Shown here one piece after another: positions 48,901-61,729 of a DNA stretch of 64,000 bases. Every line of letters starts with the position of its first letter. The first letter of the stretch is position 1. Source of the stretch: Hoplostethus atlanticus. Its lineage: Eukaryota > Chordata > Actinopteri > Trachichthyiformes > Trachichthyidae. The notes beneath the pieces are model-generated. The model was given only the letters and a program-made list of their open reading frames with translations, had not been told where the DNA came from and ran no database searches. The stretch spans positions 11,241,001 to 11,305,000 of the forward strand of contig JAXDDX010000001.1 of the NCBI GenBank assembly GCA_034670405.1, read 5' to 3'. The position numbers and the translations under genes are program-made.

Positions 48901-50580
48901 TTATTCCACAAAGAGGCACGTCCCCATTAGTCGAAGAGTGCTTGATGCAGTGTATGAAAAACTAGGTCTCTGACCAGATATGATTCATGTCATAGTGTGA
49001 TAGTGTGACAAAGTGTGATTAGTATCGATGGAAGATGAACCACTTTCACTGTGAGCAGCTATTGATAATGTTTACATTTTTTCTATGTTTTTAAAGAACC
49101 TTTAAACAAGACCTTTATATGAGCAGCTCAAATACCCTGCTCTACTTTCATAATTATCATAAGATTTTCACCAATTTTAAAATGTTATTTTACAGGACTC
49201 CCATAGGACTTACAAGACCAGCAGCATTTATTACCATAGAATTTCATTAACAGTTGAGTTGTTGTTACTCAATCCTCTACAAATTCTGTCCCCGTTTGAA
49301 GAATGAATGAATGACAGAAATATTTAAGATGGGAAGAATGACCATTTCAGTGACTGTGGAGCAAAGTCTGTGTTTGGTGTGGCTATTGAAAACAGAAAGG
49401 AATTGGAGATAAAGGTCAAGACAGGTCAAGATCTTTTCAATTCATGCTCTCATTTCTGACAAAATGTTTCTGGTGGCAAGAAAATTTTTGCTGTGGAAGT
49501 TACGTGCTGTGCATAATATGAAATTACAAAAAAAAAGAAAGCTTTTGTTCCATGTTCCAGTGCAAAATAGCAAACATTTATCTTACATTGATAGTTGGCC
49601 AAAAACATCTCTACTGCTGTCAAGATGGTACATGTGTACTACCTAAGTCAGACTGCCTAAGTCAGAATGATAGATAGTAATGGTTACTGCTGCAAATACT
49701 TAAGTAGTGGACTGTAGTGTCACACAAAAGAATATCCACTCACTGTTATTTAATTTAAAAATAGACCAAGGTATGTTTCTGCAGTAAAGTGTAGAGCTGC
49801 ATAAGTCATCTGCAATACATGGCTGTTTATATCTGCACACTTGTAAACAGAATTAATAGTCAATATGACAGGATTATACTGAGTGTATGTCTATGAGCAA
49901 TATGCTCTTAGGAAATAAATACATAAAGCCCTTATACTTAATACAAGCGACAGTAGAGAACTGCTTGTGGCGACGAACCTACACTTTACCAAAGCCCAAC
50001 ATAATAAAATAAGTTTTGTTTGCACTTTTCCTGTTGGCTATTTTGTTTTTCCATGGTAAAACATTCATAACATTTCAGAGGAATAAGTTGTTAGTACTAT
50101 TGATGCCTTCTCATAAGTCTTATGCTCAGTATTATATGCTCAGCTCAGAGATTTTACTGTGAACAGATCAATGGGTTTCCACAAAAAAGGTTTCCCACAT
50201 TTGATTTCCTGCCATGTCACACACAATAGATAAACAATAACGCTTGTTCTGTCATATGACTGAAAAAGGACCACAGGCTGTAGGCTTTAACTTTTGAGCT
50301 TTGTTGAATTATTTGAGTTGTACATTTGAGTTGTCAAATTAAGAAGATGCCATTTTGTTGGTACATTTCACTGAGTCTTTTCCAAACTTTCAAAACAACA
50401 TCAATCTAAGGATTTTGTCATGGACAAAATTAATCTGAAAAGCTACTTTTAGAAAAAGCCATTAATAACGAACAGCAACCTAATTAATTTGGCAGCAACC
50501 TTTTAACATTTTCAAATTATTTGACCAAATGATCTCAAAATAATTGAAATCAACTCATAGACTCTAGATTCAGAAACCTC
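45948..50580. other. no recognised gene
   Basis: About 4.6 kb. The plus frame 47540-48013 (157 codons) shows no domain I recognise. An ATTATT-rich stretch lies at 48862-48906. No transposon was recognised. Confidence 0.5.
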
Positions 50581-50599
50581 ATGGAAAGGCCACAGTCTG

Positions 50600-51330
50600 T
50601 CCGCCGCCGGAGCAGTGTGTTGGACACCATTGCATGGGTCACCCCAGGCAATGGTATTGTGACCTTACTTTTTCCATCTCTACTGTACACCTCTGACTTC
50701 AGATTCAGCCTCTCCAAAAGTTCTCGGCTGACTCCTCTATTATGGGCTACATCAGTGAGGACGAGTGTTGTAGTCTAGTGGAGAGCTTAGTCGGGTGGTG
50801 CAAGGAAAACCATTTGCCGCTTAACATCAGTAAGACAAAGGAGCTCAAAATGGTTTCCGGTGGAAAAAGAAGCCACTGTCACCATCCAGGGTAAGGGGTG
50901 GAGATGGTGCAGTCCTACCTAGGGGAGTACATCAACAATAAACTAGACTGGTCCAACAACACAGAGACACTGTACAAGAAATTTGTACTTGAGGAGGTTT
51001 AGGTCTTTCAATGTATGCAACAGACAACATGTTAGCACACTGCTATTTGCGGCAGTAGCAGAGGGTTAAGATGAGGACTGAACTCCATCCTAAACACGTC
51101 ACATTCCCCCTATGGTGAACTGACACAGCTACAGTGCACCTTCAGCCAAGGTACAATGAGAAGCATCTTAGGTGATCTTTTGTGCCAACAGCCATCAGAC
51201 TGTACAATGATTCCTAGCCAAACCGCCCCAGCTGCAGCCAACTAGCAGTGTGCTGAAGGGCATCAGATCTCCTTTACCTTGAGTGCTTCAGTGGTGATGA
51301 GACCAACGGCCCTGCACCAGCAGAAGTGTG
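50600..51330 (+). pseudogene. L2-like LINE relic (reverse transcriptase to C-terminus)
   Basis: Successive frames spell a teleost L2-type LINE: YTSDFRF near 50690; then FSADSSIMGYISEDE, where the catalytic Asp-Asp box should be; then WCKENHLPLNISKTKEL (50795-50850); YINNKLDW (50928-50951); and RRFRSFNVC (from about 50993). The C-terminal motif seen in related copies as TAIRLYN is recognisable at about 51187-51212. At least three frameshifts and many stops interrupt it. The RT active site has lost one of its two aspartates (FADD-type box read as FSAD). The 5' half, including the endonuclease, is missing. About 100 bp of 3' tail sequence may follow. Confidence 0.85.
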
Positions 51331-52139
51331 GCGGTGAGAGACAGGAATGAGACCCTTCTAAATTTGTTTGACTTATGTCTCCCCAAGAAACAAGTTAATC
51401 CATCTCAGATATATTAGATGGTACACATATAATAAACTTTCACTTTTAAACCCTGTGTAGCCTAATTTTAGCCTTGTCTAGTACCATTTAGATGGCTAAG
51501 CAATGTAAAATTACTCAGGGGGGACTTTGAAAGTAATATAATGCTAATTGCTGCGTTCTGAAATAAACAAGTGTGAATATAGAAATATATAATATAGCTG
51601 TAACACTGGCCACAGCCTGTTATTGTCGCACATCAAACTATGCTCAAGCTAATTCTGGATGCCCTTGTATTGAGTCAACTGGAAGGTTTGTACTTCAATG
51701 AGCCCACAGACAGCAGCCATATCAAACAGCATTATAGAATAAGCACGTATGCTAGGGTCACCTTTTATGACTTTTAGCCTAATTGTATGCCCAAATTGGC
51801 CATCCTGCCTCAGATTTGGGGCGATAGTCTGGTAGTGTGAGAGGCGTTAAAGCCCCATTATTTCAAACATGTTTTGATTTTCACAGCTTGCATTTGGTCA
51901 AATCACAGTGGGCTAGTGTAGTGTGAAATGTGCAAAAGCACAAATTCAACAACAAAAACTGGTTATAGCCTATGAGAGCTGAGCTTGACAAAAATCCATG
52001 AAACACTGATGAATGGTGCTAACTGTTGTTTTGGCAACTGTGATATTCCTATTAGTATACATGGCCTGACTAAATGTTTTGTCTGGGGCTGCATATTGCA
52101 CTTTTTAATCATATGTGCAATGTAAACTATTTTTTAAAA
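51331..52139. other. no recognised gene
   Basis: AT-rich DNA after the LINE relic, possibly including its 3' tail to about 51440. Confidence 0.5.
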
Positions 52140-52400
52140 TACTAGATATGGGATTTCTGTTTAGGTGACTCAAGCGACATTAAGCGGTGTTATTGGTGTT
52201 GATTGTCATGTGATCCGTCAGGTGACCTGTCTGCACGGCTCATCACAGCGATGCTTTCTATGTCTGATGAAGAGCATGGTGGCTGAAAACGTCACAAGGT
52301 GGTAATAAATCTGCAAAAGGGAGCAATGCAGTGTGCAGGTTTTATTTCTCTTTCATTTTGTCCTTGATATGCCCAGCACCTGCACTCAAAATTGGAATGT
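52140..52400 (+). repeat. possible dispersed retroelement tail
   Basis: The words ctgatgaagagcatgg, gctgaaaacgtcac and gtaataaatctgcaaaagg recall a 3'-terminal sequence found in several fish and amphibian retroelements (CTGATGAAG...GAAACGT...AATAAA). Recognised from memory; no coding part is present and the boundaries are not resolved. Confidence 0.4.
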
Positions 52401-54697
52401 GTGTATCTCCTTTCTACTTCTACCTTGGTAATAAAAATGAGAAAAGTGCAGATACAAATCAATTAAGGACTGAAGTTTCACGAACAGAGTTTCAAATACT
52501 CTTGCAGTCTATTTGAAAACAAGACAAATCTAATCGATATGATGAGAAATAGAGAAAGATGAGGACAAATAGCAGGTTAATGCTCTTCCTCTCTCTGGTC
52601 TTGTTTCAGTGTGCTGTGTGCTCCCTGAAGGCTCTATCTCAATGAGAGTGTATTTGTTTGAGTGTTTCACATTGAATGATGCTGCTGGTAAGTTAGTAGC
52701 CCAGGATGAGGATAGCATCTTCCTCCACTGGTAGCCCCCTTCCTGGTGAAAAATTAAAAAGGTTCATTTCTCAAGCAAATCGAAGCATCAATAGACGGAA
52801 TTATGAATTATGTCACACTGGTAGTCTGTTCAAAATATGAGGACAGAATATACTGTAGCCACAGTACACAGATAAAGAATTGCCTTATCATTTGACTTAA
52901 AGTGGAAACAACTAAATAAAAAAATGACCGTCTCAATATTATGTGTGAATAACTCTCTCCCAAAGCAAAAAAACTATGAGTTGAACCTGTGAATGAATCA
53001 GGGTGGTTTAATTGCATTTTTCCCAATTCATTCTCTATGGGCCAGGTCCAGATGTTCAATCTTGACAATAATACAGGTTCAGTTCCTAGTTATCTGGTAA
53101 AGGTGACTGTCAGTGCACCCAGGGGGGCTGTCTGAGGATAATGGCTTCCGATTTTTCATGTTAGTCATAGTTCTTTGATTTCTGGCTTTGACAGGCAGTG
53201 AGAGTTGCTAACATTCACAAATATAAACTAGACAATAGGAATAATATGAATCATTTCCACCTTAATTTAAACTATAAATTCTAGACCCCCTGACTACATT
53301 AAACACACATACACACACACACACACAACAACAAAAAACACAAATGCTAAATGAATGAGTCAGGGTCAACTTTGTTTTGTAGAAGATGGTTTCTGTGAAG
53401 GTTTATGAGGGTAGAAAATCATTTTTTCTGTCGACATTTTTCTCTGAAAGACTCTGTAAGATGCAGTTTTGGTCATGGGATACTGAGACTAGAGATGTCA
53501 GAGTCTGGAAACACATTAATGGAAAACAGCTTAAACACTGCTCTGTAAATAAAATGTCTAGGAGTGGAAATGTGAACTACACCCACTGCTGCATTTATAA
53601 ACAAGCAATTCGTAGATTTATTTAAATTTCTGAGAATGACAGCCGTTTCAAAAAACGGGATGATTGATGCATAAATTAAAAAGTGTGAGGAGCAAGGTGG
53701 GAAAAACTGATAGAAAAGGAAGAAGAAGAGCAAATGAATGAGCAGGGAGCATGAATGAGAACACTAAAGCAAGACTATGTTAAGAATTTTTACAGTATTC
53801 CTCCTGTGTACAATTCTTAGACAATAAAGTCACAATGCAAAACTCAAAATTGTATGTGCGTGTGTACATACATTATGCAGAGAGCAACGTCATCGTTGCA
53901 GAGGGCTGAACTACTTTAGGTTCAATCAAATAACACAGACGCTTTTAAAGTTAAATATCTGTGGGTGGAATGCTTCTCACGTCTGTCCTAAATTCAGGTG
54001 TGTAAAAAGGTTAGGGACAATGGGACATTGAGGAACAACAGAAGAAAACTCAACTTGATAATAATTCTGTCATTACTTTGTACAATTAACAGGATCCTGT
54101 GAAGTTTGTATGAATGTAATGTAATGTAGTGCAATACTAAAGGTGTTAGTTAGTTTTCTATTATTTTATTGAGCTAACCTCAAAGACCCTCTCTAGGCAG
54201 GATAATAGAACACCTACTGACATTATTTCAAAGAATCTTCCAAAAACTAAATTAGTGACATTTCTAAAATCATGTCATAATAATTTACTTTTCTGTTCTA
54301 TATAATATCCCCAAGATATTATTACACTACATTCCAGTATTATAGTGTTGCATATATGTCGGGACAGCTCTTAAAGGCAATATTATGCTCCTCAGTATTT
54401 AACAGGTTCATAGAACTACAGTATAGCCCACAATATAGGATCACTACCACCAAGGACCAATTGATCCATCTTCTAATTATTACCTTAAGATGTTCTGTGT
54501 GGGGCATCATACCGATATCCAATCAAATCCAATTAACACTGGTGGCCCCCTCCAGAAAACTGCATTATAGAGGGATTACACAGCTATCTGTGCTGGTCTG
54601 ATTAATGGCCACAGTAATTAATGCTGAAGGGGTCTGTCCGAGTGCCTCAGTGTAGACGAGCATACAGCAATGAGCCAGCTGCAGTGAACAGACAGCA
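52401..54697. other. no recognised gene
   Basis: AT-rich DNA with a CA run at about 53303-53328 and frames lacking known domains. Confidence 0.5.
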
Positions 54698-54729
54698 CAC
54701 TCTCACTCACACACATGCATGCATGCACG

Positions 54730-54770
<41 letters not shown>

Positions 54771-54791
54771 GCACATTTGTGTGTGTGTGCA
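54698..54791. repeat. (CA)n microsatellite with terminal (GT)n inversion
   Basis: A CA core at 54733-54768 is followed by CGCGCACATTTGTGTGTGTGTG. The short GT run is an inverted counterpart of the CA run and could form a hairpin. Confidence 0.9.
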
Positions 54792-55600
54792 GGAACACCT
54801 GGTTTCCTCTCATGTGCACATATGTTACACGCAATATGAAGCTTTATTTGAAAGTTTTGTGCCTCTACTGCATCTTGTATGTATGTGGAAAGTATTGGTC
54901 CATATAATAATAATACATAATAATAAATTAAAAAGACAAAACTCTGGGTCCATAAAAGAGAACTAGTAAATCAATAATTACTATCAAACTACTCTTTTTT
55001 AAACTTTAAGGAAAGTCCCCAACAGAGAGTCTCCACAGGAGACTTCTCAGGCATACATATTATGTATAACTCAGTATATCAATCAAAATAATTCACAAAG
55101 CAATCTACTTCCAGCATTGGATTCCAGAGATAACAACCCTTAGCATCTTCAGTGCAGAATTATCACACAGATGGTTGAAGGTTCAACTTAAACCTAGTCT
55201 CCAGGATGTGACATGCACATTTAAAGGCTCTTCCTTTGCTCCACTCAGTGCGCATCTATCAATCTATTTCAACATCAAATGTTCTTTATAGTGTATTGTT
55301 ATCATATTTCAAAGGCTGTGGTTGATGTGGCATGGCTCCAGACTGATAAGAACACAAACACCTGCTTGCTCTGCATGCTTGCTGCTTGGAGATCCCTTTA
55401 TATTAGCCTTGGATTGAACTACTGGAATGTAAGGTCTCGTCTCTTTTTTTTCTGTTAGACACTTTCTGTAAAAAAAAATAAAGAACCATGAAAAGCCTTC
55501 CGTACTTTGTGAAAATTGCTTTGAGTTTTTCATTTGTCCTTTTGTCCTCCTTTTGTTTTTCTATTTGTGTGAGTGAATGTGTCTGTGCACAAATGTCTAT
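54792..55600. other. no recognised gene
   Basis: AT-rich DNA without recognised features. Confidence 0.5.
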
Positions 55601-55642
55601 CTGTGTGTGTGTGTGTGCGTGTGTGTGTGTGTGTGTGCATGC
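55601..55642 (+). repeat. (GT)n microsatellite ending in GCATGCATGC
   Basis: GT run with one CG interruption, then a TGCATGCATGCA palindromic edge. A similar ATGCATGCATGC edge precedes the CA tract at 54716-54727. Confidence 0.9.
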
Positions 55643-56231
55643 ATGCACATGGTTGACGTCTAAAATCTCATAAAGAAAGACCACTACTGTCACAATTTTC
55701 TTTTCGCTCCGTAGGTTAACCACCACAACAGACTAATTCACAATTCATGAGGTGCAAATACTAAATTCTCAATACTCTCTGAAGGCCATTTGAAGGGGAG
55801 GTGAAATGGCTCCCGTGGATGATGCATACAAACTATTCCCATTACAAATTTCAACAATATAGTCAGAAGTCTGTTCCATTGATTTAAAAATGGGATGTAT
55901 ATACATTGCTGTTGCAATCCTTCATTATCTCACACATTAAGTAATGAATGCACGTACAGTACTTGCACCGATTAGAAAAATAGCAAATAATAATACACAC
56001 GACAGCCATCACAAATTCCAGGTGGATCTACTCACTGTTCAAAACTTCCAATGTTACGGCCATTGATAATCCAAATCGAATGACATCCAATCTTTCTTTT
56101 TTGACATCCAATTTTTCTTCTGGCTCAATCACCTAAAAAAACATAATAATAAAAAAACATTGATTTTTCTGTTCATGCATGTAAAAACATATCTGTTTGT
56201 CATAATACATTTCATTGCACATCAGTGTGTT
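55643..56231. other. no recognised gene
   Basis: AT-rich; a short duplicated motif tgacatccaat occurs at 56081 and 56103. Confidence 0.5.
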
Positions 56232-56283
56232 CAATTACATCCCACAACCCCTATGTGCACATAGGGGTTGTGGGATGTAATTG
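56232..56283. repeat. perfect 52-bp palindrome without spacer
   Basis: The 26-bp arms 56232-56257 (starting caattacatcccacaaccc) and 56258-56283 (ending ggttgtgggatgtaattg) are exact reverse complements meeting at GTG|CAC. The next bases repeat the central word (tgcacatag), as expected if replication switched template and resumed. No element termini or target duplication are visible. Spacer-free palindromes this long are unstable and rare. Confidence 0.95.
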
Positions 56284-56987
56284 TGCACATAGCTTCACAG
56301 CTTAGTATAGCCTAGCCTCTGTATGGTATAATTATACCATCTGGAAAATTGTAGCACAACATGAAAATAGAATGAGATAATTTTCAAATATATAATGAAT
56401 TGTGAAGTGAGGTTTTGTTCACTTTGGAGGGGTTTGACATTATCATTCATCATAGTTAGAATTTAGTTGACAATAGTGAGATGTTCACACCTTTCATATG
56501 GAGCATTGATTCATCATCACCGTTGCATGTCTATGTAATTTGTAAAGATGTCACGTAATAGTATAAGGGAAACCTCTTGGGGCCAAATCTACTTGGTTCC
56601 TTAAAATTGTAATCTGATGGACATTAGGCACACCGTGGCTACATTAAGCCTTGATGCAATGGGCGCAGTTTGAATTGGCAGTAATAGGGACGTTTGAAGA
56701 CATGCAGTGGAGACTATTGACGTCCCAGGCCTTTGAGACCAGTCAATATTTTTTTTCACCCGATTACCAGCTCCGGTTGCCAACCTGCCAACATTATTAA
56801 AGCTGTCTAGTCTTTAGAAGCACCCTGGAATACAAATGAACCGGCCACTGCAGGGATACGTAACATGGTGCACCCAGCTCTATGCAAGGATGGATAGAGT
56901 AACTCGCACGCCAAAATGTCAACTATCCCTGCCTTAAGATCATTGTGTATGTACATACTTTGGCAGCACTCGTGTGTTCCCAAGCAC
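56284..56987. other. no recognised gene
   Basis: No recognisable exon; short frames only. Confidence 0.5.
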
Positions 56988-57021
56988 ATCCACACCCACA
57001 CCCACACACACACACACACAT
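56988..57021 (-). repeat. (CA)n microsatellite
   Basis: CACCCACAC-type units grading into a pure CA run. Confidence 0.9.
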
Positions 57022-59009
57022 AAGGATGGGATAGCACAAGGCAGAGAGCGAAGCCTTTCAGTTTGACATATGTTTTATTATTCCTGCATTATGCAACTAT
57101 TACTAAATGTCATGTAAATGCTTCAATGAATTTCAATTTACCATCAAGCCACTAAGCCCAATTTGTACTTTGAGCTGATAAAGTGAAATTGAGGGATGAG
57201 AAAAATAGCTGGGTAGAGAGAAGTGACTGCATGGGGCTCTTCCCTGAGAGTAGCATTATCCACCATGAATACAAAATGTTACTGGCAGTGAGGGGGGAAA
57301 AAAAGTAATTTGTCAGCTGTTAGTCTATCAAGTGTCCCAATGTAATTAATGGAGAAACGGCAGTATTGTGATTAGCCTTGCTGAACAAGTACAAGATAGG
57401 AAGTGTCTGTGTTGATTAAACATTGAAAGGTTCACAGTAGTTTCAGAAACAAAGTCTGTATAGTGTTTGAGTTGATAATCTAATGTGTCATCACAATTTC
57501 ATATAGCGTGCCAATGAAACTCCATGCACAATAGTACCCGAATGAATCGAAGATCATGGATGCTAATCCAGGCATTAGTTATTTGGCTTCATTATTGAAA
57601 TGTCTTTCTTTTGGCATTAAATAAAGACCCAGACAAAGTTTTAAGTGGTAGCATAGCACAAAACAGCATAGCCTTTTGAGACCCATATTTCACAAAGCAT
57701 TGCCTCAAAATGTGACACTACAGATATTAGGCTTTGACATAAACCGCAATCACAAATGAGATATTTGTCCGAGTTGAGTTAAAGGGTTGACGGTAGACCC
57801 TTGTACATAAGTGAGACCTCTGAAAAAAACGTTCTACATCAAAACAAGTTCTGCTTTGCACCTACTGCGTATGAGGATGGAATCTGATCCTGCGATATCA
57901 TTTAGGCATGTAGCAATTGTGGTACATGCACAGTGAAAGACAAAGAATGATCCTGAAAGTATCTGTAGATAGTGTATTCTTTGAGTACATGGTAATTTAT
58001 GACATTACCACAAACTAAATAGATAAAACATTTGTACCATTTAATATGTTCTGCTATCACCAAAAACATATGAAGGTGTGATTTGTTTCCGTTTAATTTA
58101 GAGCGTAGCAAGCCATCCCAGTACCAGCATTATTGCTCCAAAGTTTAAGAAAATGTATGGCTGCAAGGTATCCAAAGTGGCTCATTTAGTATTTGCATTA
58201 AAATGGTAATCAGAAAGTAAAATGCAGAACAGAGCAACCCTGAAATTGAAAATATACTACATGAACAACAAATCCCTGAAAAAAATGACTGTAGGGGTTT
58301 CATATACATTTGCAACGTGGATATTTTTATTTCAGGCTTGCTTTTTTTCCTGTATATAAATGGAAAGTAAACTCCAGTGTTCACAAACAATAAACATTTT
58401 CAGTTCGTAAAAAACTCATGTTCAGATGTCATATTCTGTCAGTCAAGTGGAGAAAAAAAAACATTTCTCCAGTTGCATTGTTTTAGCTTTTGGCATCTTT
58501 TTCCTCATCCAGTATGACTCATCAGAACACTGTAGCTTTTGCAACAATGTTGGCAATACAAACTGTACATTTAAGATATAAAGCACATCTTAGTCTACAA
58601 ACTAAATATTCAAAAACACAGACACCTACGCAGTCACACACAAGCACGCACACACATACAAAAAATGCACATAAACACACAATGGATGCAGACACATCAT
58701 TATATGATTATATATAATGTCAGGCGCAAACCAAATTACTTTCAGAAACCTAAGATCACTGTACTGCTCACATTAAACAACCTCCTTTCCTTTAGTGCAC
58801 ACACTAAACGATGTGGCACATATGGGGGGTCACACATTAACAGATTCTTCTTTTGAATTTGGTCATGAGGGATCTCGATGTCCTGCTGTTTCATAAAAAC
58901 AAACACGAAACATGACTTTGTTTTTCCTCTGGTAAAAAATAAAATAAAATGGAGCTTGAGAAGGAACAGCAGCTTGCAGCACTTCTTGTGTCTGCACTCA
59001 TTTGTACCG
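57022..59009. other. no recognised gene
   Basis: AT-rich DNA; frames on both strands near 58490-58860 arise from CA-rich sequence. Confidence 0.5.
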
Positions 59010-59148
59010 AAAAAAAAAAAAAAAAAAAAGGGCTGGACTCCGAGAGAGAGAAGGGTTGGGGAGACGTGGGCAGCATGGGTTGTATGTTCTGGAATCTGTG
59101 GTATTTGCCCCCCCCCACACACACACACAGACACACATACACACACAT
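59010..59148. repeat. poly(A)20 tract, poly(C) and (CA)n cluster
   Basis: A run of 20 A (59010-59029), a C run (59108-59115) and a CA run (59116-59148) lie within 140 bp. The A run could be a retroposon tail, but no recognisable parent sequence precedes it. The overlapping long frames on both strands are low-complexity artefacts. Confidence 0.85.
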
Positions 59149-59534
59149 AATAGATGCAGCACTCAGCTCTTACAAGTTCTCATTGCCTATTACTCACTGT
59201 TCTCAAAACTTCTCAAAACGTCACATTTCTCACACTTCATTACATATTTTGTGCTGACAAAACCGAACATGCTTGAAAACCTCTGGATATCTGAGACCAC
59301 TCAAATACTGCATCAGACTGCCTTTCTGACCCATTCAGACTTGACAAGCTTTGACGACTCTGACATGAGGATTTTGTCTCAGATCTCAAAAACTTGACTG
59401 GGAACCCTACATCAGGCCTAGAGTTGTGTAGGGTGAGCCTGGCTGTAGGTCCTGCCTCTGTACATCAGCAGTCACACGGCCTCTATCAGATTATCTGATT
59501 AATATTATCAGATTATTAGGTTCCTGGCCCTGGT
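59149..59534. other. no recognised gene
   Basis: Unremarkable. The segment 59485-59518 is rich in ATTATCAGATTA-like words. Confidence 0.5.
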
Positions 59535-59790
59535 CCTTTCTATGTGGAGTTTGATTGTTTGCGTTTGTGTGGGTTTCCTCTGGCTGCTTTCCTTCCATAG
59601 GTCAAAGACATACAAGTTAGGTGGACTGGAGACTCAAAATTTCCCATAGGTATTGAATCTGTAGCCCTGGTTAGTGATGGACTGCATGGTAACCTGTCCA
59701 GGGTGTTTCCCTGCCTTCCACCCAATGCATGCTGGGATAGGTTTCAGCCCCCCGTGACCCTGAGAATGATGTAGTGGGTAGAGATAATGA
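59535..59790 (+). repeat. abundant teleost interspersed repeat (LINE/SINE tail type)
   Basis: The order tatgtggagtttgattg, gtgtgggtttcctctggctg, gacatacaagttaggt, ggtaacctgtccagggtg and gctgggataggtttcagccc matches a very common teleost repeat whose consensus ends with a GGATAAGCGG...AATGGATGG-like tail. Here the tail reads gtagtgggtagagataatga. I believe it belongs to the L2/Maui-type LINE 3' end or a SINE sharing it. Identity as a repeat is firmer than the class. Confidence 0.8.
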
Positions 59791-61060
59791 ATGAAGGGGT
59801 AAAGGACACAAAGGACACAGTAGCCGCCTAATGGTACAAGACCCTTAGATTACATAGGACATGACACAAACTGATCCAACCCCCCTCATCACAGTTCACA
59901 TGAATAGTTCTAAAAAAAAATCTTTTGTGACAATTCTCTTGTGGGAAAAGAAGAACAAGGAAAATGTCTTGTTTGTATGAATTGTAAGCACTTGAAATTT
60001 CAGTCCAATGTTCCCCATGGCACACTATCAATTTTTTGACTCATTATGCCAGTGCTTGAGTGACTCATGAAAATATTAGGCTGCTTGATCAGCAATTAAA
60101 GAAAAACGGATGGAGAACTGATTGAATCACTTGCTGACTTAACTAATGAATGATTTATGTACCCCTGGGGTGCAAACAAAGGCTAGGAAAAACATACGGT
60201 GTTGTTTTGTATTGTTTCAAACATGGTTCTTGTTGAATTGGTTAAGTCAGTGAGGGTAAAATTGAGCGTTTTCTTATCTTCTGGAACGGGATGAGGGAGA
60301 GGCTAGAATGTAAATCTGGATGAGCAATGCTTGCTCCTGCACTAGAACTAGAAACATTTGTGTGTTGGGGGGAAAAACAATTTGGCAGATGGAGAAATAA
60401 GCAAAGTAGAACTCATCCTTAGAAGTTTTCAGCATGTTAGATTGCACATAAAGCTTCCCAACCCTTTCTTCCAAAGAAATATTACAATTTTCTGATGGAA
60501 AAACTAGACAAAATGTCCTATTAATCACCAAGATACGAGAAGGTGGGTACCATTATAGTTTGCATCCTGCATTTGACTCATTTGACTGTCTCTCATCAGA
60601 GCCAACAGGCCTTGCCATAAAAGAAGTGCCAACTGGACAATCCCCGCTACCTAGCTATTGATTTCATCTCACCAATTGAGCATAATGAGTTAAATTTCAG
60701 TAACAGCAGGAACAATTAGTTCAATTAGAAGATTAAATAGTTGGCATAGCTAAATGTAAAAGGAAGCTGTTAGGAAGCTGAATTAGAGACATATTGACAC
60801 ACACAAAAAATACTGCCAAAAACTACCCAACACATTTTGGTGCTTTGTTTGTTTCATTTCTAATTCACCATCCACCCCCTCAAGAACACAGTTTGTTTTA
60901 AACACATAATCTGGGTGTTGGAAAATTAATATACACAATTCACCTGCACGCGCACGCACACGCGCACAATGTTATGGTATAGGTCTAGTTGATGGTATGT
61001 ATGATTTTACAGTCTAGTTGATCATCAAACGAGTACAGACGGTACAGTCCCACTGTGCAT
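59791..61060. other. no recognised gene
   Basis: AT-rich DNA; a short CA/CG alternating run (cacgcgcacgcacacgcgca type) lies at 60945-60967. Confidence 0.5.
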
Positions 61061-61179
61061 GTGCAGGGATGACATAAAGATATAATACATTTTCAATTTA
61101 TTTGAATTTGATCTCAGCTCTCTGGCTCCCTAGTTGATCAACTGCCTTAATCTCTTCTGTGGAATTAAGGCTGTTTGCA

Positions 61180-61351
61180 GCCAGGTAATTTTAACCTATG
61201 TGTGGGAGGGTGAGTGAGTTCGACAAGAGAGTTGAGTCGCAGACGGGGCCAGACCTGGAGAGCTGACCAGTCGTGTTGGAGCTAAAAAGCGTCCGGTGGA
61301 CTGGTGACTGGCAGCTCTAGCGAGTTGGCTACAGTGGCGCCCAATGTGGGG
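61180..61351 (+). mobile_element. LTR 3' end plus tRNA-Lys-type primer-binding site
   Basis: TGGCGCCCAATGTGGGG at 61335-61351 is a near-exact complement of the 3' end of a tRNA-Lys (one base off the common TGGCGCCCAACGTGGGG), the primer-binding site used by many LTR retroelements. One base upstream, the sequence ends ...ggctaca (to 61333), the CA end expected of an LTR. The GC-rich, CG-containing DNA from about 61200 is therefore probably an LTR. Its 5' end is not found. Whether it belongs to the gypsy pol relic ~1.1 kb downstream is unknown; no gag lies between. Confidence 0.6.
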
Positions 61352-61459
61352 AGTGAGACAGAGAAGAAGAGTGGGCCAGACACTGGCTTCCCTGCTCCTG
61401 GGGGAGACTCAGCCGGCAGTGACCAGCCCGCCGGCAGCCGGGCTTCTGTAAAAAAAATA

Positions 61460-61493
61460 TAGGGTGCCTAAGACGTTTGCACAGTACTGTATA
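61460..61493 (-). mobile_element. solitary Tc1-like terminal repeat
   Basis: On the minus strand it reads CAGTACTGTGCAAACGTCTT, then AGGCACCCTA. This matches the terminal inverted repeat of a common fish Tc1-like family. No partner end or transposase is seen, so it is a fragment. Confidence 0.55.
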
Positions 61494-61555
61494 CACTGAA
61501 ACATATAAACTGTGCAAGCAAAGGTGCAAAGGTAGCAACGATCGTTTGTATAGAC

Positions 61556-61729
61556 CAGTGGTCCTCAAATCTGGACCTCTGTACTGCTGGTTTTCTATTC
61601 TGCCAGGTGGTTTTCATTCTAGCTGTCTAATCAGTGCCTGGTTTAGACCTGGGATGCCAGCTGAATGCAATCAACTACCTGAAAACCAGAAGTACTCTGG
61701 ACGCCAAGGACCTTATTTGATGACCAGTG
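61556..61729. mobile_element. 174-bp hAT-type MITE with perfect 8-bp target duplication
   Basis: Terminal inverted repeats CAGTGGTCCTCAAAT (left) and CACTGGTCATCAAAT (right, complement; 13 of 15 identical) are flanked by exact 8-bp direct repeats GTATAGAC at 61548-61555 and 61730-61737. The CAGTGG ends and 8-bp duplication are diagnostic of hAT elements. There is no coding capacity. The intact target duplication suggests this is one of the younger insertions in the cluster. Confidence 0.9.

Noticed and set aside
52262-52310. Hammerhead-ribozyme-like words CTGATGA ... GAAA followed by AATAAA
   Set aside because: I could not form a stable stem II next to the CTGATGA core, nor a stem I from the flanks. 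An extra A follows the core, so it is better explained as a tail of a dispersed retroelement.
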